Assembly (NCBI GenBank): GCA_033439765.1
Contig: JAULSN010000010.1
Coordinates: 1,240,001-1,304,000 of the forward strand
From: Lasiosphaeria ovina
Lineage: Eukaryota; Ascomycota; Sordariomycetes; Sordariales; Lasiosphaeriaceae
DNA: 64,000 nt
Reading direction: 5' to 3'
Made by a program: the position numbers and the translations under genes. Shown piece after piece: positions 25,984 through 36,397 of the stretch; the stretch's first letter is position 1, and each line of letters opens with the position of its first letter. Below the pieces are notes generated by a model. The model made no database searches, had not been told where the DNA came from, and saw only the letters and a list, made by a program, of their open reading frames with translations.

Positions 25984-28587
25984 ATGTACTCTGCACAGCC
26001 CAACGGCGCTGATAGTGCGACAATCAATCCAGCTGCGCTCAACACAGGTATGTCGCTGTCCGTCTTTTAAACATGCGTCCCAGTGCATTTCCCAGCCCTT
26101 GACCTGCCTGCCCGTCGCCTGTGCGCGCGCGCTCGCTGCTGGCCTGGGCGGCGCAAGCCCCATCCGCTCTGTTCCTCCCAGTGTCGCCGACGCTTGGCCC
26201 ACCCGTCGCCTCGAGCCGTTGTCGCAACATCGCCACCTTTGCCGCCGCCGGCCGCAATTCATCGACGTCGCACAGTAGGCAACCTCTGTTGGTCAAGGCT
26301 TTGATCTCGATCTCGGTCTGGGTCTTTGACCTCGTATTTTTTTTTTTTGACATCGCGCATCGCCCAGCGCGCATCGCGCATCGTCGCGCTCGACACGTTC
26401 ACCCAACCCACCCTCGCGTCTCCGCCTGTCGCCTGTCGCCCGCCCGATTGCTCGATTGCTCCCATCTGCACCGACGAAGAAGCCTTCGTTTCTCTCCTAA
26501 CTCCACGTCATGGGGGCGCCCCGTATTTCCCTTTCCCATCCGCAATGCTGATGCCCAGTTCCGCTCAGACCTGATTAAACCACCACCCTCTCGAGGCGTC
26601 AAGAGGAGCCACTCGCCGGACAATTACCAAGACTCAGGAGCGCCAGGGTCAGCTGGCGATGACGGTATGTTGTGTTTGACACTTGTGTAGCGGCGCGTCT
26701 GCGACCGGGTCTCTCTCCGCCCAGTGTTACATCATCTATGGACCGTGCGACGCGGCGCATGGAGACTTGGGGAGGGACATGGGATTACAGGCTGATGATT
26801 GCTTCCGCGCGTGTTCAGGTGGCGACAAGCCCAGGAAAAGAGGAAGACCGATGAAGTCCCGACAGTCCGGCAGCGTCGCCGAGGCCGCCAGTCAGGCACC
26901 ACTCCCGCCTGTCGCCCAGTCGTCCATCCCCCCGCAGACGCCACAGAGCCAGAATGCGCCGCTACCCGCCCAAACTCCCGCGTACGCGCCACCTCAGGCG
27001 TCGCCTCCCAAGACGACGCCTACAAAGTCGACGTTAAAGGCACTCCCCACGGTGCGCGATCACACGACCGACCAGCTTGGCCCCGGCGGTGACGAGTACA
27101 TTCCGAGGGAGACGGACGAGGCCGGCGAGAAGAAGGTCTTGCCCAACGGCCAGCTCACGGGGAACCGCCAGTACCGATGCCGAACATTCCTGGTCCCGCA
27201 GCGCGGAGACAAGCTCTTCATGCTTGCGACCGAATGCGCCCGCGTCCTTGGGTACCGCGACTCGTATCTGCTCTTCAATAAGAACCGCTCGCTCTTTAAA
27301 ATAATTGCAAACCAGGTTGAGAAAGATGACCTTGTCACACAGGAGATTCTTCCCTTCTCATATAGATCGCGGCAGATCGCCATCGTGACGGCGCGGAGTA
27401 TGTTTCGGCAGTTTGGCAGCAGGGTCATTGAGGGCGGCCGGAGGGTTCGGGATGACTATTGGGAGAATAAAGCTCGTAAACAGGGCTTTACCGAGGCCGA
27501 TCCGGCAGGCGAGAAGAGACCGGGCGCCTCCAAGGCCCGCGAGGACCGCGATGCCGTTGCGAACCAGAATTCGACGTCTCTGCTCGGAGGCCCCCACGGC
27601 GAGATCGTCTACAGCACCAACCCCGGCCAGTTTGGTGGTGCTCCACAGCCTCAGCTCGTTCAGCCAGGTATGATTGGAGCGCCGCCAGGAAGCTCGACCA
27701 GAATGCCCGTGATAACACTAGGACCAGATTACAATGACACTCGGAGCCGAGATTACTCGGGCATTCTCAAGACTGGCCCTCGGCAGGAGATAACCGGCCC
27801 GCCCTACCAGGACCGGACGCAGCCCGCGCCCATATCCGAGCTTCATGCGCAGGCGCATCACGCTGCCGAGTTCAACCGTACGGTTAACCAGCAGCGCGAG
27901 ATCCGAAACGACTACATGCACACGCTCTGGCGACGGCCGCACGAGCAGCCTCCTTCGACCACCATGAGCCAGCCGGTGAGCGCGACGGATGCGACGGCAC
28001 CCCCTAGCCGGCCTTCCCCGTCGCCGCATGCCTCGACAACGGGAATGCAGCAGCCGGGTATTGTCCCAAATCAGAGCCCGATGATGATGTCGGCCGCGCC
28101 ATATTCACAGCCCATTCACGCTCAGAATTCTGCTAATCAAGGTACAATGAGAGGTATGGTTCAAGCTCAACCGCAGAACAATTCGAGACCAACAAACCCG
28201 CCGTCAGGACCGAGCGGGAGCATGCCGCAGACTAGCCAGAACTACAATTACCCGCAGCAGAATCAGATGTGGCCGTCAACGCCGCAGACGCCGCAACATG
28301 GATACTCTGCCTACACTGCCCAGTCTCAGCAGTCGCCTCACCAGCAGCAGTCGCCAGCCCCCCAACTCCGCCATTCGGCAGGCGGAAGCCAAGTGCAGCC
28401 GGGGAATATGTCGTATTCCGGCATGCCCGGCATGGGGCAAGGATACGGCGCGCAAGCCCAGGGCATGTATCCCGCGGAGCAGACTCCTCGCCAGTACATG
28501 CAGCAGAGTGCGCCGGCGCCCGCCGTCACCCAGGCGTGGCCGCAACAACAAACTCCGGCGCAATGGTGGGCCAACCAGCCGCAGTAA
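25984..28587 (+). CDS. RSC7: RSC/SWI-SNF chromatin-remodelling subunit Rsc7/Npl6 (Swp82-like)
   Basis: Three exons (25984-26047, 26569-26664, 26819-28587) give 642 aa. The first intron is 521 nt, far longer than others here, with a CTGAT branch site before TCAG; the second is 154 nt. An AT-hook-like basic motif (KPRKRGRP) follows at about residues 57-64. The conserved RSC7/Swp82 domain covers about 160-290: it starts at YRCRTFLVPQRGDKLFMLA and runs through an LGYRDSYLLF segment and a MFRQFGSRV segment to the RRVRDDYWE segment. The remaining half is low-complexity Pro/Gln/Ser/Ala with many QQ pairs, probably disordered. Rsc7 stabilises the RSC remodeller, which slides nucleosomes at promoters. 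The first two exons are short and poorly conserved, so the exact N-terminus is less certain than the domain. The TAA stop is followed by a pyrimidine-rich 3' region. Confidence 0.94.
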
Positions 28588-30300
28588 AATGCGGCGGTGG
28601 CCAAGCAGTGTGCACTCTCTAGCCCGTTTCGGACGGAAGCTTATTGGGGTCGCTTTCCCCAATGATGCTCGTCAGGCCAACGCGAGGATCGCATTTGAAA
28701 CCCGGAATGTCATATTGTCCACTCTCGCTTTTTTGTAGAACTTTGGAACCGCGGACCTCGTGCAGATATTCACACAAAATACCCCGAGCATTTCAATCGG
28801 ATGGAGAGGCGACGTGCTTTTTAGGGCAGGGTATGGTCCCCTTGCAGCATTCGACTTGGCATGGGCATAGAGGAGTACTTGACCGGGAGGGAACTTTTCG
28901 CCATTCTTCTTTTTGCCGATTCTCCTTACGATACCTTGGATTTTTATTTCATCCCATTCCCTGATATTCCATCTGAAAGCTTGGAACAGCCTGGTTATTC
29001 GACCCCGTCTTCCCCCCACCTTTATGCCTCCATTCCGACTCTCGTGGTCCTCCAACTTCATACATTCGATCGAGCCGTGCTAGGTGCTCACACTCCGTGG
29101 GCCTGGTACGGAACTGGAAGATGGGACAACCGCAATCCCCCAACAACTTGGCCACACTCTGTGGAACCGGAGGAGACCAAGCGTCGCATCACTTGCACGG
29201 GCGCCATGCGATGAGCGCCGGCCGGGACTACACAACGCTATCAAGTCGGGACCCCTTCCTCTCATTCCGCGTTATTTGTTCTCTATTTCTTGTTCCCGTC
29301 TACGCTGTTTTATTCTTCCTATTCGGTATCGGGACCAAGTTTGTGTTGGTCAGTCGCTCTGCATGGTATGGGACGGCTTACTGCTTAACTCGTGGGACTT
29401 TCCTTCTGTTCCTCTCATGTTCTAGTATTGCTCGTGTTCCCCCCCCCCCCCCCCCCCCCCCCCTCCCCCCCTAAACCTCAACATATCCATCTTTGATCAT
29501 TTCTTCCCCCTTTTTCCTGATTCTATTCTCCACCTGTCGTTGATTCAATTATGGAGACGCTTCGGTGAACACGGGTTTTTTGACTCTATGGCCTGGCCTG
29601 GCCTGGCCTGGATATATCTCGATGCATGCATACAGACAGACAGGCCCGCATTGCTTCAGGCAGCATCGGAGGAGTTCATTACTTGTTCTTTGTTCTTAAG
29701 TTACTTTTTTCCTCTTTCTGTATTCGTCCGCTTTTTCTTGTCTTTTGGGGATAACATCTTCACTGTGTGAGGTTGTAAGGAAAGGGAGGCTATACTGCCG
29801 TTTTTTCTTATGTCCTTTGTTTTCTCGTCTTGCTCCTTTGCTATCGCCGTTCTTTTTTTCTTTACTTCCTCGTCTCTTCCGCGTATATGTTGTAGTTGTG
29901 TTACTGTTTGTCTTTTTCTTTCTGCTTTGCTCTACTGCATGGGATGGGCTTGGGTGGTTTAGGAATATCCAGGGTGCGTGCTCGGTTGGGCTTTGGAACT
30001 GTTTGCTGATCGATTATGGATTTCTTATTCTCGCTTGGGCAAGCAGGTTGCTGAAGGCCTGCCTTGCCTGGGTGGGTAGCTGCTGAGCTAGTTAACTGAC
30101 CGACTGCCTTGCCTGGGGAGGATTTCTTTTCTCTGTCCTCGAGCACAATTGGCATAATATTATCAAGGTGTTTTTGTTGCCATTTTTTATATGATTATGT
30201 GTGGAGTGAGTCCCTTGTGAGTGAGATGGCGGGTGAGTGGGTCTATATGACCTCGCATGAGTGGATGCAAGCAATCGCTTGACAATTAGTGTCTGAGGCC
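28588..30300. other. RSC7 3' flank, pyrimidine-rich, with a poly(C) run
   Basis: T- and C-rich DNA with no supported gene. It contains a run of 25 C residues (29439-29463) followed by T and six more C, and tandem GGCCT units around 29590-29612. Open frames on the plus strand here are rich in Phe/Leu/Ser because of the pyrimidine bias, which is not evidence of coding. Confidence 0.6.
29439..29470. repeat. poly(C) tract (C25-T-C6)
   Basis: An uninterrupted run of 25 C on the plus strand, then T, then six C. The length may vary between reads or isolates, because homopolymers of this size are error-prone. Confidence 0.9.
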
Positions 30301-30562
30301 TTTGCAACAGTCCAATCCCTCATATCGCATTAGAAACTAACCGTGACCCTGAGCTCTCAAATAAAAAATTCTATTAAATAGGCAATATTACTAATCTATT
30401 TAGAAAACAAATGATGGCGAAGATAAATCAAACTAGAACAAGGTTAACGCTTATTATAAAATATATTTAAATATACTATCTCCCGCGTCTCTCTTTACCT
30501 CAAAGGCACCGAAACTACTCGTCATGAATAAAATATACTCCTGTTAGGCGTCCGTAGCAATA

Positions 30563-30579
30563 CCCCCCCCCCCCCCCCC
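30563..30579. repeat. poly(C) tract (C17)
   Basis: An uninterrupted run of 17 C on the plus strand, within the AT-rich island. Confidence 0.9.
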
Positions 30580-30601
30580 AGTAAATACTACTGTCCCTGT
30601 A

Positions 30602-30917
30602 TCAATCTATGTAGTCCTTGGTCCAACGACCGTTGACTTTGGACAATCCCAATTTCGCGGCGTTCTCCTCCGGCATATCGTCCATGTTTCCGACAAAGAT
30701 GTCCCGTCCCATCAGTGGCTCGATGGTTGGTAATTACCACAAACAAATTTTTTCCGCGGAAAATGGCTTCGTCTGCTCCGTCTTGGTTTGCCACTTTGTA
30801 CAGGATCATCCCGTTTGTGTTCTCGTGACCAACGTACATACCTGTTTTCCCCGTAGCAACCCCTTTAAACTACTCGCAGCCTTTTGCTCATATTCATATC
30901 TTAAGGTACTCAAGAGC
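30602..30917 (-). pseudogene. C-terminal coding fragment of an unrecognised protein
   Basis: On the minus strand two segments in the same frame look coding. The first contains YEYEQKAASSLKGLLRGKQ (ending at 30842). The second contains GRDIFVGNMDDMPEENAAK, continues through KVNGRWTKDYID and stops near 30602. Between them (30841-about 30719) the frame has two stops, but GTATGT follows the first segment directly, so this could be a 123-nt intron ending in an unusual GAG acceptor. The alternative is mutation by stop codons. I do not recognise the family. It lies in the AT-rich island, so a relic is more likely than a working gene. Confidence 0.3.
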
Positions 30918-31035
30918 TGTAAATTGGGATGAGCTTTTTCTTTTTCTCCGCACCATCAAATGTAAGTACGTGACTGAGGCTCCCTTACTAGAGCTGTACA
31001 ATCTAATCCCTGAATGTTTATTAGGGGGGAACTTT

Positions 31036-31239
31036 CTAATATTTCAAAGGCCACAAAAACTTACGGCTCACCCTAAAGGTTCTTCGCTGAGGGGGATAAT
31101 CGTTGTTAGGGATCCCTATTATAGAATCTTGGAGGCGTTTCTCTATCCTGGAAAGACTTATCAAAGGCTTTTCCGAGCCGGTATATTTGCTGCGATCTTT
31201 ACTCTTTGTAAGTACCTGCAGTCCTACGCAAACAAACAT
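31036..31239 (-). pseudogene. fragment resembling the N-terminal domain of fungal NLR/ankyrin-type proteins
   Basis: The minus strand reads about 60 coherent residues from a possible intron acceptor (CTGCAG): KSKDRSKYTG, then SLSRIEKRLQDSIIGIP, YPPQRRTFRVSRKFLWPLKY and a stop. A helix with ...RLQD... followed by a basic stretch and WPLK/WPFK is what I know from the N-terminal domain of many fungal STAND/NLR and ankyrin-repeat proteins. Directly after the stop another frame stays open (EILESSPLINIQG). No start exon, NACHT domain or repeats were found. The family link is from memory of the pattern and not from a search. Confidence 0.3.
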
Positions 31240-31463
31240 TCAGTGTATTTCGCAATGTTTGAATTCAATTCAAAGCTAGAAAGTATAAGAATCTACCTTC
31301 CATGTCTATAATTAAGTCGGGATCCAGCCCGCATACATCAGAGTCCAGCCCGTACGCATGCCTCAGGACCATGCCAGCATGGTTAAAACAGGTATTCGTA
31401 AACCCACCGAGCCTTGCCCCAAGACTACGGCTTGGAACTTTCGCCACCGCCAGCAGCAGGCAC

Positions 31464-32001
31464 CTACGCCTTGGCCTTAGCCGCCTTGGCCGCCTTATCC
31501 ACCTTTGTGACTTCATTGACGATTATTTCGAATAGAATCCGGGTAAAGTTCTCCTCTAGTGGCTGCTGCTTCTCCTTGGTCGACTTTACGTCCTCAGAGT
31601 ACACCTGGGCAAACATCAACACGTCGTTGATATGTCCCATGTTCATTACTGGCTTTGAAGTGTGCCAAGTGATTATAATCATAAAACACGACACTGGGGG
31701 TAAACAGCTCGTCGCAGTATTTCTGAGGGCATTGGAGTATCCTCATTGTGTTAATGCCAACACCATTTGCGTGAACCAGAGATGCGGATTGATCCGCGGA
31801 GCCCTTTGTGACCTTGACCTCTGACCGGCCTGTCGGGGCACTAGTCGTAAGCTTTTCTTTAGCTTCCGATATATCTTTAGCCCTGCACTTGTTGAGTTCG
31901 GTCGGGATAATACAGTTGGGGGCCTTCCAGTCAATCGAAACGCAGGGGTGTATTTCATGTCCTTGTGCGTCTTTTTTTTTTTTCGTGATATTCGATAACA
32001 A
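31464..32001 (-). pseudogene. frame-broken coding fragment, family not recognised
   Basis: One minus-strand frame (32001-31594) contains APNCIIPTELNKCRAKD and CPQKYCDELFTPSVVFYDYN. A second frame (31694-31464) overlaps its end and continues with INDVLMFAQVYSEDVKS and FTRILFEIIVNEVTKVDKAA to a lysine/alanine-rich stop. Joining them requires one frame change near 31620, either a frameshift or a small intron. Composition is protein-like, but I do not recognise a domain. It is part of the same island of relics. Confidence 0.28.
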
Positions 32002-32954
32002 TATCGAGCCTAGAATCCTGCTAAGAAACCTCGCGCTTGAATTTGCAAGAACCGGTGAGGCCGAGGTGTCTGAGATGCTCGCTCAACAGAAGTTCGGCCA
32101 CGGCCACACTGTACGGTCCCCACATGAGTACTGATTACACGGTTCAACGCCGTCAGTTAATTCATTCACAAAAAGCATGGCGAATTTGGGAAAGTTGATG
32201 TGGCGGACCAAATGTGGGTGGAAAGAGAGGGTTGCCTACATCACATCTTGTTCCGTATTTAATTCGGGGAGATCGGTGACATTGTTAGGAATCGAGTGGA
32301 CTTGCGCTTTTATCAACTCCTGATCGAAAGTGGTGGGATCCAACCGTCCTAAATTGAGAGGGTGCATTTGTTGGAGGGCTAGGGGAATCGGTTTCTTCGC
32401 TGTTTTTGATATCCAAGAACGGTCCAGGTTCGTGATGGCCGGCTTGGTTACCTTGAAGAAACTAAGAAATCACAAACATTTACCCCTTAGATTTGCATAG
32501 TATACGCTTATAACTTTCTAGGCAGTAAACCATACTGTTCCCTTAGCCCCCGGTCGTATTGCGTACTGTGACTAGATAGTTCTAGAGACTAGGTAGATTT
32601 ACGAAGCTATTTGAACGGCTACTAAAGACGGCCGGTGGTGAAGTTGCTCAACGGCGGTTTTTATTTTACATTATACTAGTACGCCTACAAAGAGCGTTTT
32701 TAATTATTTATTATAACAAATGGGGCCTGGTAGTATACATCGTCCTGCCTTATATCGTTAACTAGAGCTACGTCCAAGCCTCGAGAACCGCAATTTCAGT
32801 CAGCGCCCACTTGAGTAACTCGTAACCAAGGGAAGGGAGTCATAAGCTATTACGAAAGGAATGTGTATCGTGGTTCGTACCCCACTACTACTTCTGGCCG
32901 TTATAGTTTGTGTTTAATATTCGACGTGGGCGTATAGAGAGCATCGGCTTAGTC

Positions 32955-33660
32955 CTACGTATACGCGCTCCTACAGCTACTCTGCAGGGATGCGCTAGTA
33001 GCCTCCGAGCACGGGGGATCCGAGGTGGGTGAGGGGTAGTTGCGGTACTGGTACTGTAGGATGGAGTAGGCGTGCGACAGGCTCACAAGGCCATGCGTCA
33101 CCACCGTCGAGATGGTGGCCGGCAGGCTCTCCCACTCGTGGCGCACTGACTCGGCTATGTTAGGCCCGTCCAGGTCGCAAAACAGCTCGAGCGTGCCAAG
33201 GAGCCCGCACGTCGATGGAGTAGCGGAGGATGACGTTACCGGCGATTCCCTGCCCCGCGCTGCTACCGAGAAGCAGCCGGCGGCGCTCTCTGGACATTTC
33301 GTTGGGGGACGACCCCCGCAGCCGCTTTGCCTCCCTTGTGCTCGGGAATGAGCGGAAGAAGGTCTTGTGGCGACCAGTCCCTCACACGCCTGCCGCGAAA
33401 GACCCTGTCATTGGGAGACGAGTCCCGAGGGCTGGGCGTCGGCTCCGGCGTGTCCTCGATTACTATCGTTGCTGCCTTGATCTTGTCTCCAACAAGACAG
33501 CCGTCGGAAATTTGGGACCGGCGATTTTGAGTGCATCCCAATATGTGTAGGTCCATTGCGCCGGGCAGGTAACGCGCAAAAGCAAAGGCAAGGTCGGCCT
33601 CATTTTGTAGACTTAATTGTGACACGCGATCAGGTGCTCTTGAGATGGTGGTATTGGAGT
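32955..33660 (-). pseudogene. probable frameshifted gene remnant
   Basis: The minus strand carries an open frame with NEADLAFAFARYLPGAMD and VIEDTPEPTPSPRDSSP, ending near 33263. A second frame continues with SRERRRLLLGSSAGQGIAG and ILRYSID. A third gives LFCDLDGPNIAESVRHEWE and HAYSILQYQYRNYPSP to a stop at about 32955. Sense-like text moving through three frames within 700 bases suggests at least two indels. No start exon or known domain was found, so it could also be an intron-bearing gene that I cannot resolve. Confidence 0.3.
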
Positions 33661-33854
33661 TGCGATGTGAAGACAGGTAACCAATGGTTGTTGGTGTAAC
33701 TAAACTGGATATACTAAGGCAGAGAAGACAATGAAGGTTTTGAAAAGACTGGGGGAGTTGTCGTGGTGAGTGTTGTGATTGTCCATTTCAGCCTTCCTCC
33801 ACAGCCAGGATAGCCGGCTCTTTATAGCACCCATCATTGATACATTCCTCCATG

Positions 33855-34315
33855 GTGTGTGGTGTTGGATGTTGGACATTAGATGTTGTAAGATGGACAT
33901 GATCCACCCGACATTCACTTGTGTGATCTTCTTCTAGCCTCATGACTTGACCAAGAACCGGCACGGGCTGATGGCTATGTTGCCGCGAGGGCGGCCTCGG
34001 GTGTTATTTTGGTGTTTGATGTTTGATGTTGGACGTTGGACGTTGGAAGATGGTCATAATCCACCCGGCACCCTCCTGTGCCCTTCTTCCAGCCTCATGG
34101 CTTGGCCAAGAACCGGCACAGGCCGATGATTATGTTGTCGTGAGGGCCTCTGGTGTTTGTTTGATGGTTGATGTTGGATGTCGGAAGATGGTCATAATCC
34201 TCCCGACACCCGCCTGTGCCCTTCCTCCTTCCAGTTTCACGACTCGGTCAAGACGCCAACCATTTCAAAAGCACCGGCTGGTGGCCATGTTGCCGCCGTG
34301 TTGTTGCATGTTGGC
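33855..34315. repeat. diverged tandem repeat, three units of about 140-157 bp
   Basis: Three successive blocks share the order: GATGTTGGA-type words, AAGATGG, TGATCC/TAATCC, CTCATG, CCAAGAACCGGCAC and a GGGC-rich end. AAGATGG recurs at 33890, 34047 and 34185, and CCAAGAACCGGCAC recurs at 33951 and 34106. Unit 3 is the most diverged. It looks like an old minisatellite or a decayed repeat family rather than coding DNA. Confidence 0.75.
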
Positions 34316-34830
34316 TTATGGATGCCGAAGAGTCGGCCGGGTTTCGACCCCAAGCGCCACACATCCTGATCATGATCATGAATGTCAAGTAAGGTAGTCA
34401 GGAGGTCCTGCATTCAAGCTTAGATAGATTATAGGAACCTGGAAGTGACTCCTTTCATGCTTTAAAAGATAAAGGTAACAGTTAGCAATGACTAGTGCGT
34501 TTACGAAGTTCTGGTTTCAAAGTCAGATACGGCGGCGCCCGAAATCAATCTAGTCCAGCCGCACGAGCCACAGAACCGCCCCTCCGGGATCTATTCCTTC
34601 CTGTCTTTTAACCCCACGTCGTGTGTCAAAGTGAAGCAAGTTGATACTGGCAGTTACGCAGTGCACTGGTAGCTAAGGCAAGTACTCGCAGGGTCTTGCA
34701 TTCGGTGTCGAGTGTTTGGGTGGCCCTCCGATGGGATGACACTCGGCCGGCGGCCAAACAAGCGGTCTTCATCTCCGTCGCGCTTGTCCTCTTCTCTTGA
34801 GGACGAGGGCCTACAACCACAACCACAACT

Positions 34831-34895
34831 ACCAACCACAACTACCAACCACAACTACCAACCACAACTACCAACCACAACTACCAACCACAACT
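34831..34895. repeat. 13-bp tandem repeat, five exact copies
   Basis: The unit ACCAACCACAACT occurs five times in perfect register (34831, 34844, 34857, 34870, 34883), preceded by shorter partial copies. It lies about 170 bases upstream of the possible gene at 35065, in its presumed 5' region. Confidence 0.95.
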
Positions 34896-35064
34896 AATAG
34901 CCAACGAGATAAAATCCCTATCTTACCTACCTTACCCATCTCCAACCAACACCTACCTGCCTTCCTCACCTGCCTCACTCCCTCTTGCATCTTTCTTTCT
35001 TTCTCTCCCTCTCTCCTAATTCGTCCAGCCTGGCCTTGGTCAACGCCATTCATTGTCCTTCGAC

Positions 35065-35502
35065 ATGGCGGCAAACAATCTCAGGCGTGTCATCCCCGCA
35101 GCCGTGTCCAGTTCGGCCCGACCAATACTTGCCGGCCGACTCCCCGCCACCTCTAGCCAACGCTTGTCCGCATCGCCCCCACCAAAGACTAGCTCGCCAC
35201 CGAAGACTAACTCGCCACCAAGGACTAGCCAGCCAGCCGTGCCCGATCCCCTTGGTCGAGGCAGCTGGGCCTTCTTGGCCAAGCACCCGGAGCTGAGAGT
35301 TCCATTCCCATACTACCCGGGAGCTGTCTTCACCGGGCCATCTCATTCCCCTCCAGAGCCGCCCAAGGAATTCACCGAAAGCATAGGAGGGGAGCCAATC
35401 GAGGAAGACTTGAAAAACAGGCACCTCTTGGACCTGTGCTCGGAGCACTTGCCGCCATCCGGTCCCGCCACAGAGGACATCCAGCTGAGTAGGTCATGGT
35501 AA
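35065..35502 (+). CDS. possible small orphan protein, proline-rich
   Basis: An ATG-started frame of 145 aa. The upstream DNA (34920-35030) is strongly CT-rich, as is common in fungal promoters. The N-terminus (MAANNLRRVIPAAVSSSARP) is basic and could be a mitochondrial presequence. An 18-bp coding repeat then gives SPPPKTS, SPPKTN, SPPRTS (about residues 35-55). The rest is more ordinary in composition, with GRGSWAFLAKHPELRVPFPY and an acidic segment. I recognise no family. It lies between the relic island and DPB4, so it could be a young or lineage-specific gene, or a chance frame. Confidence 0.35.
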   Translation: MAANNLRRVIPAAVSSSARPILAGRLPATSSQRLSASPPPKTSSPPKTNSPPRTSQPAVPDPLGRGSWAFLAKHPELRVPFPYYPGAVFTGPSHSPPEPPKEFTESIGGEPIEEDLKNRHLLDLCSEHLPPSGPATEDIQLSRSW

Positions 35503-36397
35503 GAGAAGAGCCCGGGGCGGAAGAAACTCTAGAGAGAGAGACAACGGCTGGAAACTCGAGCCGAGCCTCAACCTTGCGCAAGTCGCAACAAGACAAACCC
35601 AAAATGAACAAAAACGAAAAAGAAAAGAGGTGGAATAGGGGCCTGGAAGGGGGGTGCCGTCCCCCCTTGCGCCGCACGCCCCTTGCGCCGCACGCCCCTT
35701 GCGCCGCCGCCCAGCAGTTTAGCTGACCCGACAACACGGTGCAAGTGCCGTCCGAGGCTGGGCCACAGGCACCAAAGAGGCGGACACTAGGCTTCGAAGC
35801 TTGCTCGCCCTGTGCCTCCAAGGGCTTACTCTGCAGAGGAAGTCTCTACCTCGCCTTGGGCGCCTTCGGCACCATAGCTAGAGCAGTACCAGTTCCCAAC
35901 AGGACGGCTCAGTAATTGTCCGCGTAAATAGCTTTTGGACGGGTAGTTCAGAGAATGGATTGGTGATGCGGCGGGCTTTGCAAAGCAGAGGGCGTAAAGA
36001 AAACCCCCTGAGTTTCCTGTAGAACGGCACATGGCATGGCACGCTTCGCCCCGGCTGTACGTTACTGTCTCTTTGACTTTGTCTTGCCTTGCCTTGCCGG
36101 CAAACACGTCAGTCACATTGGGAACCCTCTCTCCGGAAACTGAATAGGAGCAAGTCCGAGAGTGTGCCCGAGCTGTACTATTATTAGCTTGATATCAGCC
36201 AGGCGCTAGACAGTGAATAAGCAAGCTGGCTTTTGCGATGGCCCCAACAGAAGTCGTACGACAGAGTCTGCGTCACCCGCTGCGCAAACCCGGACAGTTG
36301 GTTTCTTGCTCACAGGAGTAAGTCATTGAACACATTTATGCTCGAGTTTCTTTCCAGGCCTGCCCAACCCCCCCCCCCCCCCCCCCCCCCCCCCTCC
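35503..36397. other. spacer upstream of the DPB4 stop, with tandem 16-mers and poly(C)
   Basis: I see no gene. A 16-bp unit CCCCTTGCGCCGCACG is repeated from 35663 to about 35706 (two full copies plus a partial third). The right end is the 3' UTR of DPB4 on the minus strand, dominated by a 27-base C run. Confidence 0.6.
36368..36394. repeat. poly(C) tract (C27), the G27 run in the DPB4 3' UTR
   Basis: There are 27 consecutive C on the plus strand. On the DPB4 mRNA this is G27 that begins three bases after the stop codon. Confidence 0.9.

Larger units (their letters stand above)
30301..33700. other. AT- and TpA-rich island with broken coding fragments (probable RIP-mutated repeat or gene graveyard)
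   Basis: The composition shifts abruptly to AT-rich DNA full of TpA, unlike the flanks. In the 60 bases from 32581 I count seven TpA against two ApT and no CpA, the pattern left by repeat-induced point mutation (C to T at CpA). Several minus-strand segments read as protein-like sequence but are interrupted by stops and frame changes (listed separately). No intact gene is present. It also contains a C17 run at 30563-30579. Confidence 0.55.
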
